NCBI RefSeq assembly: GCF_003944765.1
Contig: NZ_RWIU01000007.1
Span: forward strand, 1 to 64,000
Reading direction: 5' to 3'
DNA length: 64,000 bases
Origin: Hymenobacter perfusus
GTDB lineage: Bacteria > Bacteroidota > Bacteroidia > Cytophagales > Hymenobacteraceae
The notes under the pieces were generated by a model. The model was not told the origin of the DNA. It did no database searches and saw only the letters and a program-made list of their open reading frames with translations. Positions 44,841 to 54,300 of the stretch are shown here, piece by piece. How positions within the stretch are numbered: the first letter of the stretch is position 1; each line of letters opens with the position of its first letter. The position numbers and the translations under genes are program-made.

Positions 44841-44848
44841 CAAAAGTA
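44841..44848 (-). promoter_or_regulatory. Candidate -7 box for asnB and the polysaccharide operon
   Basis: The minus strand reads TACTTTTG, ending 8 bases before ATG 44832, so the mRNA would have almost no leader. This may be the main promoter of the 44832-16162 gene run. Confidence 0.55.
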
Positions 44849-44960
44849 CGAACTATCGGGACTTGAGTTCTTAAAAAAACTCCCGTGCCCGCCCGCAACC
44901 AAAGCCGGGCCACCTTAGTACACCCCTCATACACTCCCCTCCCACCACTTTCTCCTTCCC

Positions 44961-45491
44961 ATGACACTGCAAGATAAAATGAGCCTTCAGCAAGATTTCG
45001 AAGCCGCCGTATCCCGCGTAGACGGGCTGCCCGGCGACCAGGCCGCCGCCCACATGACCGATCTGTACGGTCTCTACAAGCAAGCCACCGAGGGCGACCA
45101 TGACACCAAGCGCGACGAAGTAGGCGACGACACGCCCGATAACCCCAACGGCCCCGAGGGCCTGTCGCAGGCCCAGTGGGATGCCTGGAGCAAGTATAAG
45201 GGCACCGACCAAGACGAGGCCCGCCGCCAGTACATCGAGAAGGTGAACAGCCTTGCCGGTCCGGTAAGTGAGAAAGCCAACATCATTACCGGCAACGGCC
45301 ACCCCGCCACCGGCTCACAGGTAAGTGGTGCCGACGCCGCTTCCAGCCCGGAAGTACAAGCCGACGACAACACGACACTTTCGCAGCAGCCTACCGGCGG
45401 ACCCGGCGTATCGCAGGGCGGCCTGCGCGGCGACATTACGGCCGGCGCGCCCTACGGCGGCGAAGACAAGCTGAAAGGCGAGCAAAGCTAA
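44961..45491 (+). CDS. Acyl-CoA-binding protein (ACBP) with acidic disordered tail
   Basis: 176 residues. Residues 8-98 match the four-helix ACBP fold: QDFEAAVSRV, then DLYGLYKQATEGD at 34-46 and QWDAWSKYKGTDQDEARRQY from 72, which contain the conserved acyl-CoA-contacting Tyr/Lys residues. ACBPs bind long-chain acyl-CoA in the cytoplasm. They are universal in eukaryotes and scattered in bacteria. Residues 100-176 are low-complexity (Gly, Thr, Ser, Asp) and probably disordered. Inner ATG at 44979 is an alternative start. Its stop lies inside a 35-bp inverted repeat. It is divergent from asnB. Confidence 0.88.
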   Translation: MTLQDKMSLQQDFEAAVSRVDGLPGDQAAAHMTDLYGLYKQATEGDHDTKRDEVGDDTPDNPNGPEGLSQAQWDAWSKYKGTDQDEARRQYIEKVNSLAGPVSEKANIITGNGHPATGSQVSGADAASSPEVQADDNTTLSQQPTGGPGVSQGGLRGDITAGAPYGGEDKLKGEQS

Positions 45492-45717
45492 ATCACAGAT
45501 GTTGCGGATGAAGCCGCAGATAACACAGATTTTTTTCCTCATCTCATCTGATAACACAAAAGGCCTCCCGCACGGGAGGTCTTTTGTGTTATCAGATGGG
45601 TCAGCTAAAGTCGTAATCCGTGAGGACGTTGTAGCTGTAATCTTTACAGCTGCATCACCGGTAATACAGAACGAATCTGCGGTATCTGCGGCTTCATCCG
45701 CAACATCTGTGATTTAG
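45488..45717. repeat. Perfect 35-bp inverted repeat spanning both stop codons
   Basis: Arms 45488-45522 and 45683-45717 are exact reverse complements (inner word GTTGCGGATGAAGCCGCAGA). The left arm contains the TAA of the ACBP gene (45489-45491) and the right arm the TAA of the glcD gene (45714-45716, minus strand). The 160-base centre holds the terminator hairpin 45546-45598 and an 8-bp hairpin at 45633-45651. A MITE-like or REP-like insertion in a convergent gap is the simplest reading. Confidence 0.9.
45546..45598. terminator. Two-way terminator with ~26-bp stem
   Basis: ATCTGATAACACAAAAG... pairs with ...CTTTTGTGTTATCAGAT through a GC-rich core CCTCCCG/CGGGAGG, with one G-U pair and a tiny loop. 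It is placed between the convergent ACBP and glcD genes, inside the larger inverted repeat. Confidence 0.85.
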
Positions 45718-47123
45718 AAGATTTTGCCCGGATTCAGGATGCCGTGGGGGTCGAATACACCTTTGATGCCGCGCATCAGGTTCAGGTTGGCTTCCTGCAG
45801 GGCAATGCCGATGTAGCCTTTCTGCACCAGCCCGATACCGTGCTCCCCCGAGATGGTGCCGCCCAGCTTCACGCACAGCTCAAATATCTCGGTGATGGGC
45901 TGGCGCAGGCCCACGTTCCACATTTCGTCGTCCAGGTCGCCGCGGATGATGTTCACGTGCAGGTTGCCGTCGCCGGCGTGACCGTAGCACACGCTCTTGA
46001 AGCCGTAGCGGGCCCCGATTTCTTTCACGCCCTTGAGCAAAGTTGGCAGCTCGGCGCGGGGCACCACGGTGTCTTCCTCCTTATACACCGAGTTGTAGCG
46101 CACCGAATTGCCAATGTTGCGGCGGATTTTCCAGAGCTCGTCCTTTTGGGTGGCGTTATCGGCCAGCAAAATTTCGCCCACGTCGTAGCGTTCCAGCACG
46201 GCGTACACTTGCTCCGCTTCCTTATATAGCTCGTCGAGGTCTTGGCCATCGAGCTCAATGAGCAGATGGGCCGTAATGTCCTCGGGCAGTGTAAGCGGGA
46301 TTTTCAGGTAGTCCGACGACCAAGAAATGGCCTCGCGCTCCATAAACTCCATGCCCGACGGAATGATGCCGGCCCGGAATACCGCCGATACGGCCTCGGC
46401 CGCCTGCGCCTCCTGACGGAAGGGCACCAACATCAGAATATTATGCTTGGGGTAAGGCAGCAGCCGAAACACCACTTTGGTGATGATACCCAGCGTGCCT
46501 TCCGAGCCGACCATCAGCTGGGTGAGGTTGTAGCCGGTGGAGTTCTTGAGCGTATTAGCCGCCGTCCAGATGATTTCCCCCGTGGGCAGCACTACCTGCA
46601 GGTTCAGTACATAGTCGCGGGTGGTACCGTATTTCACGGCCTTGGGGCCGCCGCTGCTGTGGGCCAGGTTGCCGCCCAGAAAGCAGCTGCCTTTGCTGGC
46701 GGGGTCGGGCGGATAGAATAGTCCCACGGCCTGCACCGCCTGCTGGAAAGCTTCATTCACTACGCCCGGTTCCACGGTAGCCTGCAGATTCCGCTCATCG
46801 ATTTCCAGGATGCGGTTTAGCCGCTCGGTGCTCAGCACCACGCCGTGGTGAATGGGCAATGCCCCACCGCTCAGGCCGGTACCCGCGCCACGCGGCGTTA
46901 CGGGAATGTGGTGCTCGTGGCAGAGGCGCACAATACGGCTGATTTCCTCGGCGTTACCGGGCCGGAGCACTACATCGGGGGCAAAATACAGGTCTTCGGT
47001 ATGGTCGCGGCCGTAGTCGGCGTACACGTCCGCCTCCACGCGCTGAGCCGTGAGAACGTGGGCCGGGCCAACAATGGCCTCAAATTCGGCCACCAGGGCA
47101 AGAGTCAGGAGTTGAAAGTCCAT
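45714..47123 (-). CDS. glcD: GlcD-type FAD-linked oxidase (glycolate or D-lactate)
   Basis: 469 residues from the chosen ATG at 47123 (MDFQLLTLALV). The FAD-binding PCMH domain has PDVVLRPGNAEEISRIVRLC and PRGAGTGLSGGALP. The C-terminal oxidase domain has CYGHAGDGNLHVN and GTISGEHGIG, with metal/substrate histidines. The family oxidises 2-hydroxy acids such as glycolate or D-lactate at the membrane. No GlcE/GlcF or lldEFG genes are adjacent. The last codons lie in the 35-bp inverted repeat. Confidence 0.9.
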   Translation of the reverse strand: MDFQLLTLALVAEFEAIVGPAHVLTAQRVEADVYADYGRDHTEDLYFAPDVVLRPGNAEEISRIVRLCHEHHIPVTPRGAGTGLSGGALPIHHGVVLSTERLNRILEIDERNLQATVEPGVVNEAFQQAVQAVGLFYPPDPASKGSCFLGGNLAHSSGGPKAVKYGTTRDYVLNLQVVLPTGEIIWTAANTLKNSTGYNLTQLMVGSEGTLGIITKVVFRLLPYPKHNILMLVPFRQEAQAAEAVSAVFRAGIIPSGMEFMEREAISWSSDYLKIPLTLPEDITAHLLIELDGQDLDELYKEAEQVYAVLERYDVGEILLADNATQKDELWKIRRNIGNSVRYNSVYKEEDTVVPRAELPTLLKGVKEIGARYGFKSVCYGHAGDGNLHVNIIRGDLDDEMWNVGLRQPITEIFELCVKLGGTISGEHGIGLVQKGYIGIALQEANLNLMRGIKGVFDPHGILNPGKIF

Positions 47124-47155
47124 AGAAAGATGAGGGGTAAAATGGAGGCTTCGCG

Positions 47156-47163
47156 TATCTTTG
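47156..47163 (+). promoter_or_regulatory. Candidate -7 box for the NlpC/P60 gene
   Basis: TATCTTTG (TAnnTTTG), ending 5 bases before ATG 47169. Transcription would start at or next to the start codon, suggesting a leaderless mRNA, and it supports this ATG over the upstream ones at 47130 and 47142. Confidence 0.55.
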
Positions 47164-47168
47164 CCCCA

Positions 47169-47846
47169 ATGCGGGAACACGTTACGAAGGTACGGCATTC
47201 AGCACAGTGGCACCGGCTGCTCTCTACAGTACTATTACTACTGGTAGTAAGTTGGCTGGCCGCCTGTGGCACCACCAGCAAGGTAAACTACCGCAACGGC
47301 CGGTACTACTCAGCGCGGGACATGGCCCGGATGAAAGCCGCCGGACGCGGGCGCGGCGCAGCGCCGGTCAAGTCGAAAGCCAAAACTTCCACGGCGGCCG
47401 GTAAAAGCAAAACGGTGGTTCGCCGGCCGGCGGCCCGACCCCTCCCGGCCAACGTGCCCGCCCAACTGGCGGCCGTCATCGAAACGGCCCGCTCCTATCA
47501 GGGCACTCCCTACAAATACGGCGGTACTTCCCGCCTCGGCATGGACTGCTCCGGACTCTTGCACGAGTCGTTTGCGGCCATAAACCTGAGCATTCCGCGC
47601 TCCAGCAATGAACAGGCCGTATGGGGTGAACCTATTAAACCACAGGATTTACGGCCGGGTGATTTGGTATTTTTCGGAGCTTCACCTGGCAGCAGCACCA
47701 TCACCCACGTGGGAATGGTGACGGAAGCTTCGCCGGAAAGCGTTCAGTTCATTCACTCTTCCAGCTCCTTAGGTGTTATTGAAAACGCCCTGGAAACGGA
47801 CTACTACCTCAGCAGATTCATTAAAGCTGTGCGGCCCAGATTGTGA
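47169..47846 (+). CDS. NlpC/P60 peptidoglycan endopeptidase lipoprotein
   Basis: 225 residues from the chosen ATG at 47169. Lipobox LAAC with C33 after a hydrophobic core, so it is anchored to a membrane. A basic linker (40-95, Lys/Arg/Ala-rich) leads to the NlpC/P60 domain with catalytic C127 (GMDCSGLL), H180 (THVGMV) and third residue H196 (FIHSS). It probably cleaves peptide stems of peptidoglycan. Divergent from glcD with a 45-base gap. Confidence 0.92.
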   Translation: MREHVTKVRHSAQWHRLLSTVLLLLVVSWLAACGTTSKVNYRNGRYYSARDMARMKAAGRGRGAAPVKSKAKTSTAAGKSKTVVRRPAARPLPANVPAQLAAVIETARSYQGTPYKYGGTSRLGMDCSGLLHESFAAINLSIPRSSNEQAVWGEPIKPQDLRPGDLVFFGASPGSSTITHVGMVTEASPESVQFIHSSSSLGVIENALETDYYLSRFIKAVRPRL

Positions 47847-47897
47847 ATTTCCCTCTTACCTTTGCGTCCGAAAAGCGCGCAATTTTTCCTCAAAGCG

Positions 47898-47941
47898 TAA
47901 CATTGCGGTAACGCAAACAGCTGCTGCAACCAGTACTTTTG
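47898..47941 (+). promoter_or_regulatory. Promoter region of TonB-dependent receptor 1
   Basis: TACTTTTG at 47934-47941 is the -7 box, 51 bases before ATG 47993. A direct repeat TAAC-N7-TAAC lies at 47898-47912, ending 21 bases upstream of the box. The same layout is found before the second receptor. Another TAnnTTTG lies at 47857-47864. Confidence 0.65.
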
Positions 47942-47992
47942 CGGCGTTTTTCCGGCATAGAAAACACCCCTTTTCACCAATCCCCCCTTTGT

Positions 47993-50900
47993 ATGAAACG
48001 CAATCTTTACGCTTCGGTGGCTATAGTGCCCCTGGCGGTCATGTCAGCGCAACTGAGTTGGGCACAGGTGACTACTTCTGCGATGAACGGTATTATTACC
48101 GATAAGAGCGGAGAAGGTCTGCCGGGCGCCACAGTAATTGCGGTACACACGCCGACCAATACGCAGTACGTAGCCCCCACCAACTCGGAAGGTCGCTTCA
48201 ACCTGCAGAACATGCGGGTAGGAGGTCCTTACACTATCCGGGTTTCCTTCGTTGGCTACAAGGAGTCTGTACGTGAAAACATCTTCCTGACCCTGGGACA
48301 AAACCAACGTTTGGATATCAATCTGAGCGAGACAGAGCAGACTTTGGCAGGTGTTACCATTACGGGTCAGCAGGACCGTGTAATAAATGCCGGCCGTACG
48401 GGAGCAGCCACGACCGTTTCTAGGGAGCAAATTCAGCGTCTACCCACCCTGAACCGCAACCTTGGCGACTTCACGCGTCTCTCGCCCCAGGCCAATGGTG
48501 GCAGCAGCAGTTCGATTGGTGGCTCAAACAACCGCTACAACAACATCACCATTGACGGCGCGGTAAACAACGACGTGTTCGGCCTTGCTAGCTCGGGTAC
48601 GCCCGGCGGCCAAGCTAGCACCACGCCTATTTCTTTGGATGCTATCCAGGAAATTCAGGTAGTAGTAGCGCCCTATGATGTAACGCTTGGCAACTTTACC
48701 GGTGGTGGCGTTAACGCCGTTACCCGCTCCGGTTCAAACGACCTTTCCGCTTCTATTTATGGCTTTGGCCGTAACCAGCGTTTGGTGGGCAAAAGCGTAA
48801 CGGAACCTCGCACCAAGGCTACTGATTTTTACGACTACCAGACAGGTGCCCGTGTAGGGGGAGCCATCGTGAAGGATAAGGTTTTCTTCTTCCTGAATGC
48901 CGAAATTAGCCGCCGGAGCGCTCCCTTGGGCTTCGACCCTGGTACTTCGGCCTCGCGTCTCGATGTAGGCGTAATTAATACTATTGCCTCCACTGCCTCT
49001 TCGAAGTATGGCTATACCGTAGGTGACTTCGGCAATACCAACCTGAAGCGGGAAAGCAACAAGATTTTTGGTCGTTTGGACTTCAACTTGTCCGATAACC
49101 ACCAGTTGATCCTGCGTCACAACTTTGTTGATGCCTTCGATGATAACCTTTCTCGCAGCTCAACGCTATTGCGTTTTGGCAGCAACGGCTATCAATTCAG
49201 CAACAAAACCAATAGCACCGTAGCCGAATTGGACAGCCGCTTGGGCAACGTTTCGAACAAGCTGTTGCTGAGCTATTCGCGCATCCGGGATACCCGCGAC
49301 ACGCCTGGCTCCCTGTTCCCTACCTTCGAGATTAACGAAGCCGGTAACCGCTACACCTTCGGTACGGAGCGTAGTTCGGGTTTTAATGAGCTTGACCAGG
49401 ATATCTTCGAATTTACTGATAACGTCACCCGTGCTGTCGGCAAGCACACCTTCACACTGGGTACGCACAACGAATTCTTCACATTCCGCAACCTGTTCAT
49501 CAATAACGGGGTGGGATACTACCAGTTCAACACGCTGGCAGATTTCGTGAATGAGCGTCCGAACCGTTTGCAGGCGGCTTATGCTACGGCCAATAACGGA
49601 GAGTCCAAATTCAGCGCCATGCAGTTTGGCGCCTACATACAGGATGAATATTCGCCCGCTGAAAACCTACGTCTGACGATGGGTCTGCGGGTAGATGCTC
49701 CGTTCTTCTTTGACCGGCCGGGCTATAATTCCGGCTTTTCGGAAGGCTCTAACTCACAGCCGGGCTTCGGTTCCAACATCAGCACCCGTAACGTGCCAAA
49801 CGGCCAGTTACTGTGGGCTCCTCGCGTAGGCTTTAACTGGGATGTGAATAACGATGCCAAAGTGCAGCTGCGCGGCGGTACTGGTATCTTCACCGGCCGC
49901 GTACCCTTCGTGTGGATTTCGAACAGCTTCACCAATAGCGGCCTGATCCAGGGCGCGGTAGATGCCCGTTCTAGCACGTCCGGCGGTACTACTACGTATC
50001 CGCCCATCGTAACGGACATTACCCGTATTCCGACGGTGTTCACTACGGCTCCATACTCGCCGGTTAGAACGTCCGAAATCAACGTACTGGACAAAGATTT
50101 TAAACTGCCGCAGGTATGGCGCACGAACTTGGCCGCTGACTTCCGTCTGCCCGGTGATGTAGTGGCTACTATTGAAGGGGTGTATTCGAAAACCCTCAAT
50201 GATATTTACTACCGCAACATCAACTTGGTGGCTCCTACCGGCCGCCTAACCGGCCCGGACCAGCGCCCAGTATATCCTACTGCCCGCCAGATCAACACGA
50301 ACTATACCAACGTACTGCAACTCACCAACACGAGCAAGGGCTACCGGTATAGCGCCACCGGTCAGTTGCAGAAGCAATTTACCAACGGTCTGAACACTTC
50401 TGTAGCTTACACCTACGGCATGTCGAAGGAAGTGAACAGTGGTACGAGCAGCACGGCGCTATCGAACTGGCAGTTCAACCAAGTTCAGTACGATCCTAAC
50501 AATCCTGAGTTAGGCTTCTCACGCAACGACCAGCGCCACCGCATTCTGGTAACAGGTGGATACACTTTCCGCTATGGTACCGATAAAATGTTTGCTACCA
50601 ACATTTCGGCTATTTACGAAGGTCTGGCAGGTGCTCCCATCTCCTATGTATATGGCCAGGGCGGCCGCGACCTGAACAACGACGGCGGCTTCACCAACGA
50701 CCTGATCTACATCCCGCGCGACGTACGTGACATCAACGAGATTAATCTGATTCTTGCTTCCGGCGACACCCGTACGCTTGCTCAGGTTCAGGATCAGTTG
50801 GAGGCCTTCATTCAGAACGACCCTTACCTGAATAGCCACCGTGGTCAGTTGGCTGAGCGTTTTGCTGGCCGCACTCCTTGGACGCACCAAGTTGACATCC

Positions 50901-51190
50901 GGATTGCTCAAGACATTAACTTCTTAGCAGGTGGCAAGAAAAACACCTTCCAAATCACCTTTGACGTGCAGAACGTAGGCAATCTGCTTAACAAAGATTG
51001 GGGTCGTCAGTACTCGGTTGCTAACAATGCCATCGAACTGCTGCGTCCGGAAGTTACAGGTGCCAACAATGTTCGTCCTAGCTTCACCTTCCCCGCTACT
51101 TTCGCCGCCAACGGCAACCGGGGTTATGACATTGCTCCCTTCGCTTCGCGCTGGCAGGGCCAGTTAGGCGTGCGCTACATATTTAACTAA
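47993..51190 (+). CDS. TonB-dependent receptor, Oar-like (copy 1)
   Basis: 1065 residues from the chosen ATG at 47993 (MKRNLYASVAIVPLAVMS). Signal peptide to about A24. A carboxypeptidase-regulatory-like domain (about 28-110; GEGLPGATVIAVHTPTNTQYV) is followed by the plug (IQRLPTLNRNLGDFTRL, NNITIDGAVNND) and a long beta-barrel ending in the aromatic GVRYIFN. Such receptors import large substrates across the outer membrane with TonB-ExbBD. There is no SusD gene nearby, so it is not a SusCD pair. The ligand is unknown. Followed by a terminator at 51226-51254. Confidence 0.92.
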   Translation: MKRNLYASVAIVPLAVMSAQLSWAQVTTSAMNGIITDKSGEGLPGATVIAVHTPTNTQYVAPTNSEGRFNLQNMRVGGPYTIRVSFVGYKESVRENIFLTLGQNQRLDINLSETEQTLAGVTITGQQDRVINAGRTGAATTVSREQIQRLPTLNRNLGDFTRLSPQANGGSSSSIGGSNNRYNNITIDGAVNNDVFGLASSGTPGGQASTTPISLDAIQEIQVVVAPYDVTLGNFTGGGVNAVTRSGSNDLSASIYGFGRNQRLVGKSVTEPRTKATDFYDYQTGARVGGAIVKDKVFFFLNAEISRRSAPLGFDPGTSASRLDVGVINTIASTASSKYGYTVGDFGNTNLKRESNKIFGRLDFNLSDNHQLILRHNFVDAFDDNLSRSSTLLRFGSNGYQFSNKTNSTVAELDSRLGNVSNKLLLSYSRIRDTRDTPGSLFPTFEINEAGNRYTFGTERSSGFNELDQDIFEFTDNVTRAVGKHTFTLGTHNEFFTFRNLFINNGVGYYQFNTLADFVNERPNRLQAAYATANNGESKFSAMQFGAYIQDEYSPAENLRLTMGLRVDAPFFFDRPGYNSGFSEGSNSQPGFGSNISTRNVPNGQLLWAPRVGFNWDVNNDAKVQLRGGTGIFTGRVPFVWISNSFTNSGLIQGAVDARSSTSGGTTTYPPIVTDITRIPTVFTTAPYSPVRTSEINVLDKDFKLPQVWRTNLAADFRLPGDVVATIEGVYSKTLNDIYYRNINLVAPTGRLTGPDQRPVYPTARQINTNYTNVLQLTNTSKGYRYSATGQLQKQFTNGLNTSVAYTYGMSKEVNSGTSSTALSNWQFNQVQYDPNNPELGFSRNDQRHRILVTGGYTFRYGTDKMFATNISAIYEGLAGAPISYVYGQGGRDLNNDGGFTNDLIYIPRDVRDINEINLILASGDTRTLAQVQDQLEAFIQNDPYLNSHRGQLAERFAGRTPWTHQVDIRIAQDINFLAGGKKNTFQITFDVQNVGNLLNKDWGRQYSVANNAIELLRPEVTGANNVRPSFTFPATFAANGNRGYDIAPFASRWQGQLGVRYIFN

Positions 51191-51225
51191 GCGTAGCCTA
51201 ACGATTACACAACACATTATTTTGG

Positions 51226-51259
51226 AAGCGGACGGAGATATTCTCCGTCCGCTTTTTTT
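51226..51259 (+). terminator. Intrinsic terminator after receptor 1
   Basis: AAGCGGACGGAGA (51226-51238) pairs with TCTCCGTCCGCTT (51242-51254) with a 3-base loop, followed by TTTTT. It separates the two receptor genes. Confidence 0.9.
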
Positions 51260-51326
51260 GTACCCACAGGTTAGTTGTGACCTTCTCTAGCTCAACCGTA
51301 ATTGAAGTAATAGAAACTCATTTTAA

Positions 51327-51371
51327 TAACATTTTAATAACTTACCCAAGGTCAACTGTAAAGTACTTTTG
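51327..51371 (+). promoter_or_regulatory. Promoter region of TonB-dependent receptor 2
   Basis: TACTTTTG at 51364-51371 and TAAC-N7-TAAC at 51327-51341, ending 22 bases upstream of it. The latter lies within an 11-base tandem repeat ATTTTAATAAC at 51320-51341. The spacing to the -7 box is nearly the same as for receptor 1. Confidence 0.65.
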
Positions 51372-51399
51372 CACCGGTTTTTCACCATTCCCCTCTTTT

Positions 51400-54300
51400 A
51401 TGAAACGTAATCTTTACGCTTCTGTGGCCCTGGTGCCGCTGGCGGTCATGTCGGCACAGTTGAGTTGGGCGCAGGGCACCACAACTTCTGCCATGAACGG
51501 TGTCATCACCGACAAGGCGGGCGGTGGCTTACCCGGTGCAACGGTTATTGCCGTGCACAACCCTACCAACACGCAGTACGTGGCTCCTACTAACTCCGAG
51601 GGCCGCTTCAACATTCAAAACATGCGCGTAGGAGGTCCCTACACTATTCGCGTATCTTTTGTTGGTTTCAAAGAAGCAGTGCGGGAAAACATCTTCTTAA
51701 GCCTGGGCCAAAACCAGCGCCTGGACATCAACCTGAGTGAATCGGAGCAAACGCTGGGGGAGGTAGTGGTTACCGGCCGCCAGAACCCGGTTATCAACGC
51801 GGGTCGTACGGGTGCTGCTACTACAGTACAGCGGGAACAGATTGAGCGTTTACCCACCCTGAACCGCTCTTTTAACGACTTTACCCGCCTCACCCCGCAG
51901 GCTAATGGGCAGAGCTTTGGGGGCCGCAACGGTGGCTTCAATAACGTGACCATTGATGGGGCAGTTTTCAACAACGCTTTCGGCCTATCGTCTACCATTG
52001 GTGGGCAGGCTGGTGCCCAGCCCATTTCCATTGATGCCATTGAGCAGATCCAGGTAAGCCTGGCTCCGTATGATGTGCGCCAGGGTTCATTTACGGGTGC
52101 TGGCATCAACGCCGTAACCCGATCGGGCTCAAACACCGTGACAGGTTCGGCTTATTTCTATAACCGCAACCAGCGGGAGCTATTCCTGGGCCGCAAGGTG
52201 GGTGATGTGGAAGTACCGGTTACCGATTTCCGCCTGCAGAACTATGGGGTGCGCCTGGGCGGACCGATCATTAAAGACAAAGTATTCTTCTTTGTGAGTG
52301 GGGAGCGGGAGCGTCGCACCGACCCGCCATCCGGCAACTTCCTGGCCAGCAGCAGCAGCAACCCCGCCAATGGCACCAGCTACTCACAGGCTAGCGAAAC
52401 CCAACTCAACAGCCTGAGCAGCTTCGTGCAGTCGCAGTTTGGTTATGAAACCGGCGCTTACCAAGGCTATAGCCAGCGCCAGAACAGTGACAAAGTAACG
52501 GCCAAGATTGACTGGAATATCTCCCAGAATCACCGCTTCAACGTCAAGTACAATTACCTGAAGTCATATGCCGATGTGCCACCGTCCAATAGCGGCGCCA
52601 TCAGTACGCGTTCAGGCACGGCCTTCGGTTTACCCTATCAGGCGGCCTACTACACCATTAATAACAACCTCAACTCCTACATTGCGGAGTTGAACAGCTC
52701 GTTCGGCAGCCGCTTCTCCAACAACCTGACGGCGGGCTATACGGCCAACCGGGACTTCCGCACGCCGTTCTCGTCCATCTTTCCCTTCGTGGAAATTGGC
52801 AATGGTGTAGGCCGCACGGGTACTACCGGCGCTACCAGCCCCAATGCCACCTACACCTCGTTTGGGTACGAGCCATTCACGGCCGGCAACCTGCTGAACT
52901 CTGACACCTACCAGTTTGGCGACAACTTCACGGCTTACCTCGGCAAGCATAACGTGACGGTAGGCACCTATAACGAGTTCTATAAGTTCAAGAATGGCTT
53001 CGCGCCGAACTATAACAGCTACTACCGCTTCAACTCGCTGGAGGATTTCTACAGCGCGAATGGCTTTACCTACGACCGAGCTACCGGCCAGTACACGCCG
53101 TTCACAAACCCTAGTGCGGCCCGCGCTACGCCTTCGCAGTTCCAACTGCAGTATGCGGCCAATCCGGAAGGCCAATTCCCTTACGCCGATATCAAGGCCC
53201 AGCAGTACGGCCTCTATCTGCAGGATGAGTATACCCCCCTTACCAACCTGCGCATCACGGCCGGTATCCGCGCCGATTTGCCGGTTATTAAATCCGATGT
53301 GGCGCAGAACACGGCAGCCGCAGCGTTGAGCTTCCGCAACGGGGAGAAAATTAACACGGGTGAGTTGCCCAAGAAGCAGGTGCTGTTTTCCCCTCGCGTT
53401 GGATTCAACTGGGATGTGAACAACGACAAGAAAACCCAGTTACGCGGCGGTACCGGTATCTTCACTGGCCGGGTGCCCTTCGTGTGGATTTCCAACCAGG
53501 CCAGCAACAACGGAGTTCTGTTTGGCTCTGTTGCCGCAACCAGCGCCGCCGCTGCCGCTAACTACCCCTTCTCCGCAGATGTAGCCAAGTATATTCCCGC
53601 CTCGCGCGCGGCCAATACTACGTACAACTTGGCTGTAACCGAAAAAGACTTCAAGTTCCCGCAGGTATGGCGCTCCAACTTGGCGCTCGACCAGGATCTG
53701 GGCGCGGGCTTCGTGGCCACGCTGGAAGGCTTCTACACCAAGGATATGAACGCGGTGTATCACCAGAACGTGAACCTACCCAATTCGACGCTTAACTCCG
53801 CTGGTGCCGATAACCGTCCAATTTTCTACGACCTGTCGCGCAGCACCATCAACGCGGCTGGCCTGTACACCGGTACTGGTCTGGTAGCCAACAACCGCAT
53901 CTATGGTGGACAGGGTGGTGCTACCGCCGCCAACCCTAACATCACGGACGCCATTGTGATGAAGAATACGAACAAGGGCTACTCCTATGCTCTGACCGCG
54001 CAGGTGCAGAAAAATTTCAGCAGCGGTCTGTTCGCCAGCTTAGCTTATACCTACTCTGATTCCCGCTCGGTAAACGATGGCGGCTCCATAGCCCAGTCGA
54101 TCTGGCGTGACCGTTCGGTGTCCGGCGACCCGAATGCTGATGTATTGAGCTATTCGCAGTTTCTGCAGCGCCACCGCGTAATTGCGGTAGCCTCCTACCG
54201 TAAGGAGTACCTCAACCACTTGGGCACCACGCTGTCTGTGTTCTACACCGGTTCACCGCTAGGCCGCTTCAGCTATCTGTACTCAGGCGACATGAACGGC

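Noticed and set aside
51320..51341. 11-base tandem repeat taken as a phase-variable tract
   Set aside because: Only two copies, and the TAAC part is shared with the first receptor promoter, so a regulatory site is the better reading.
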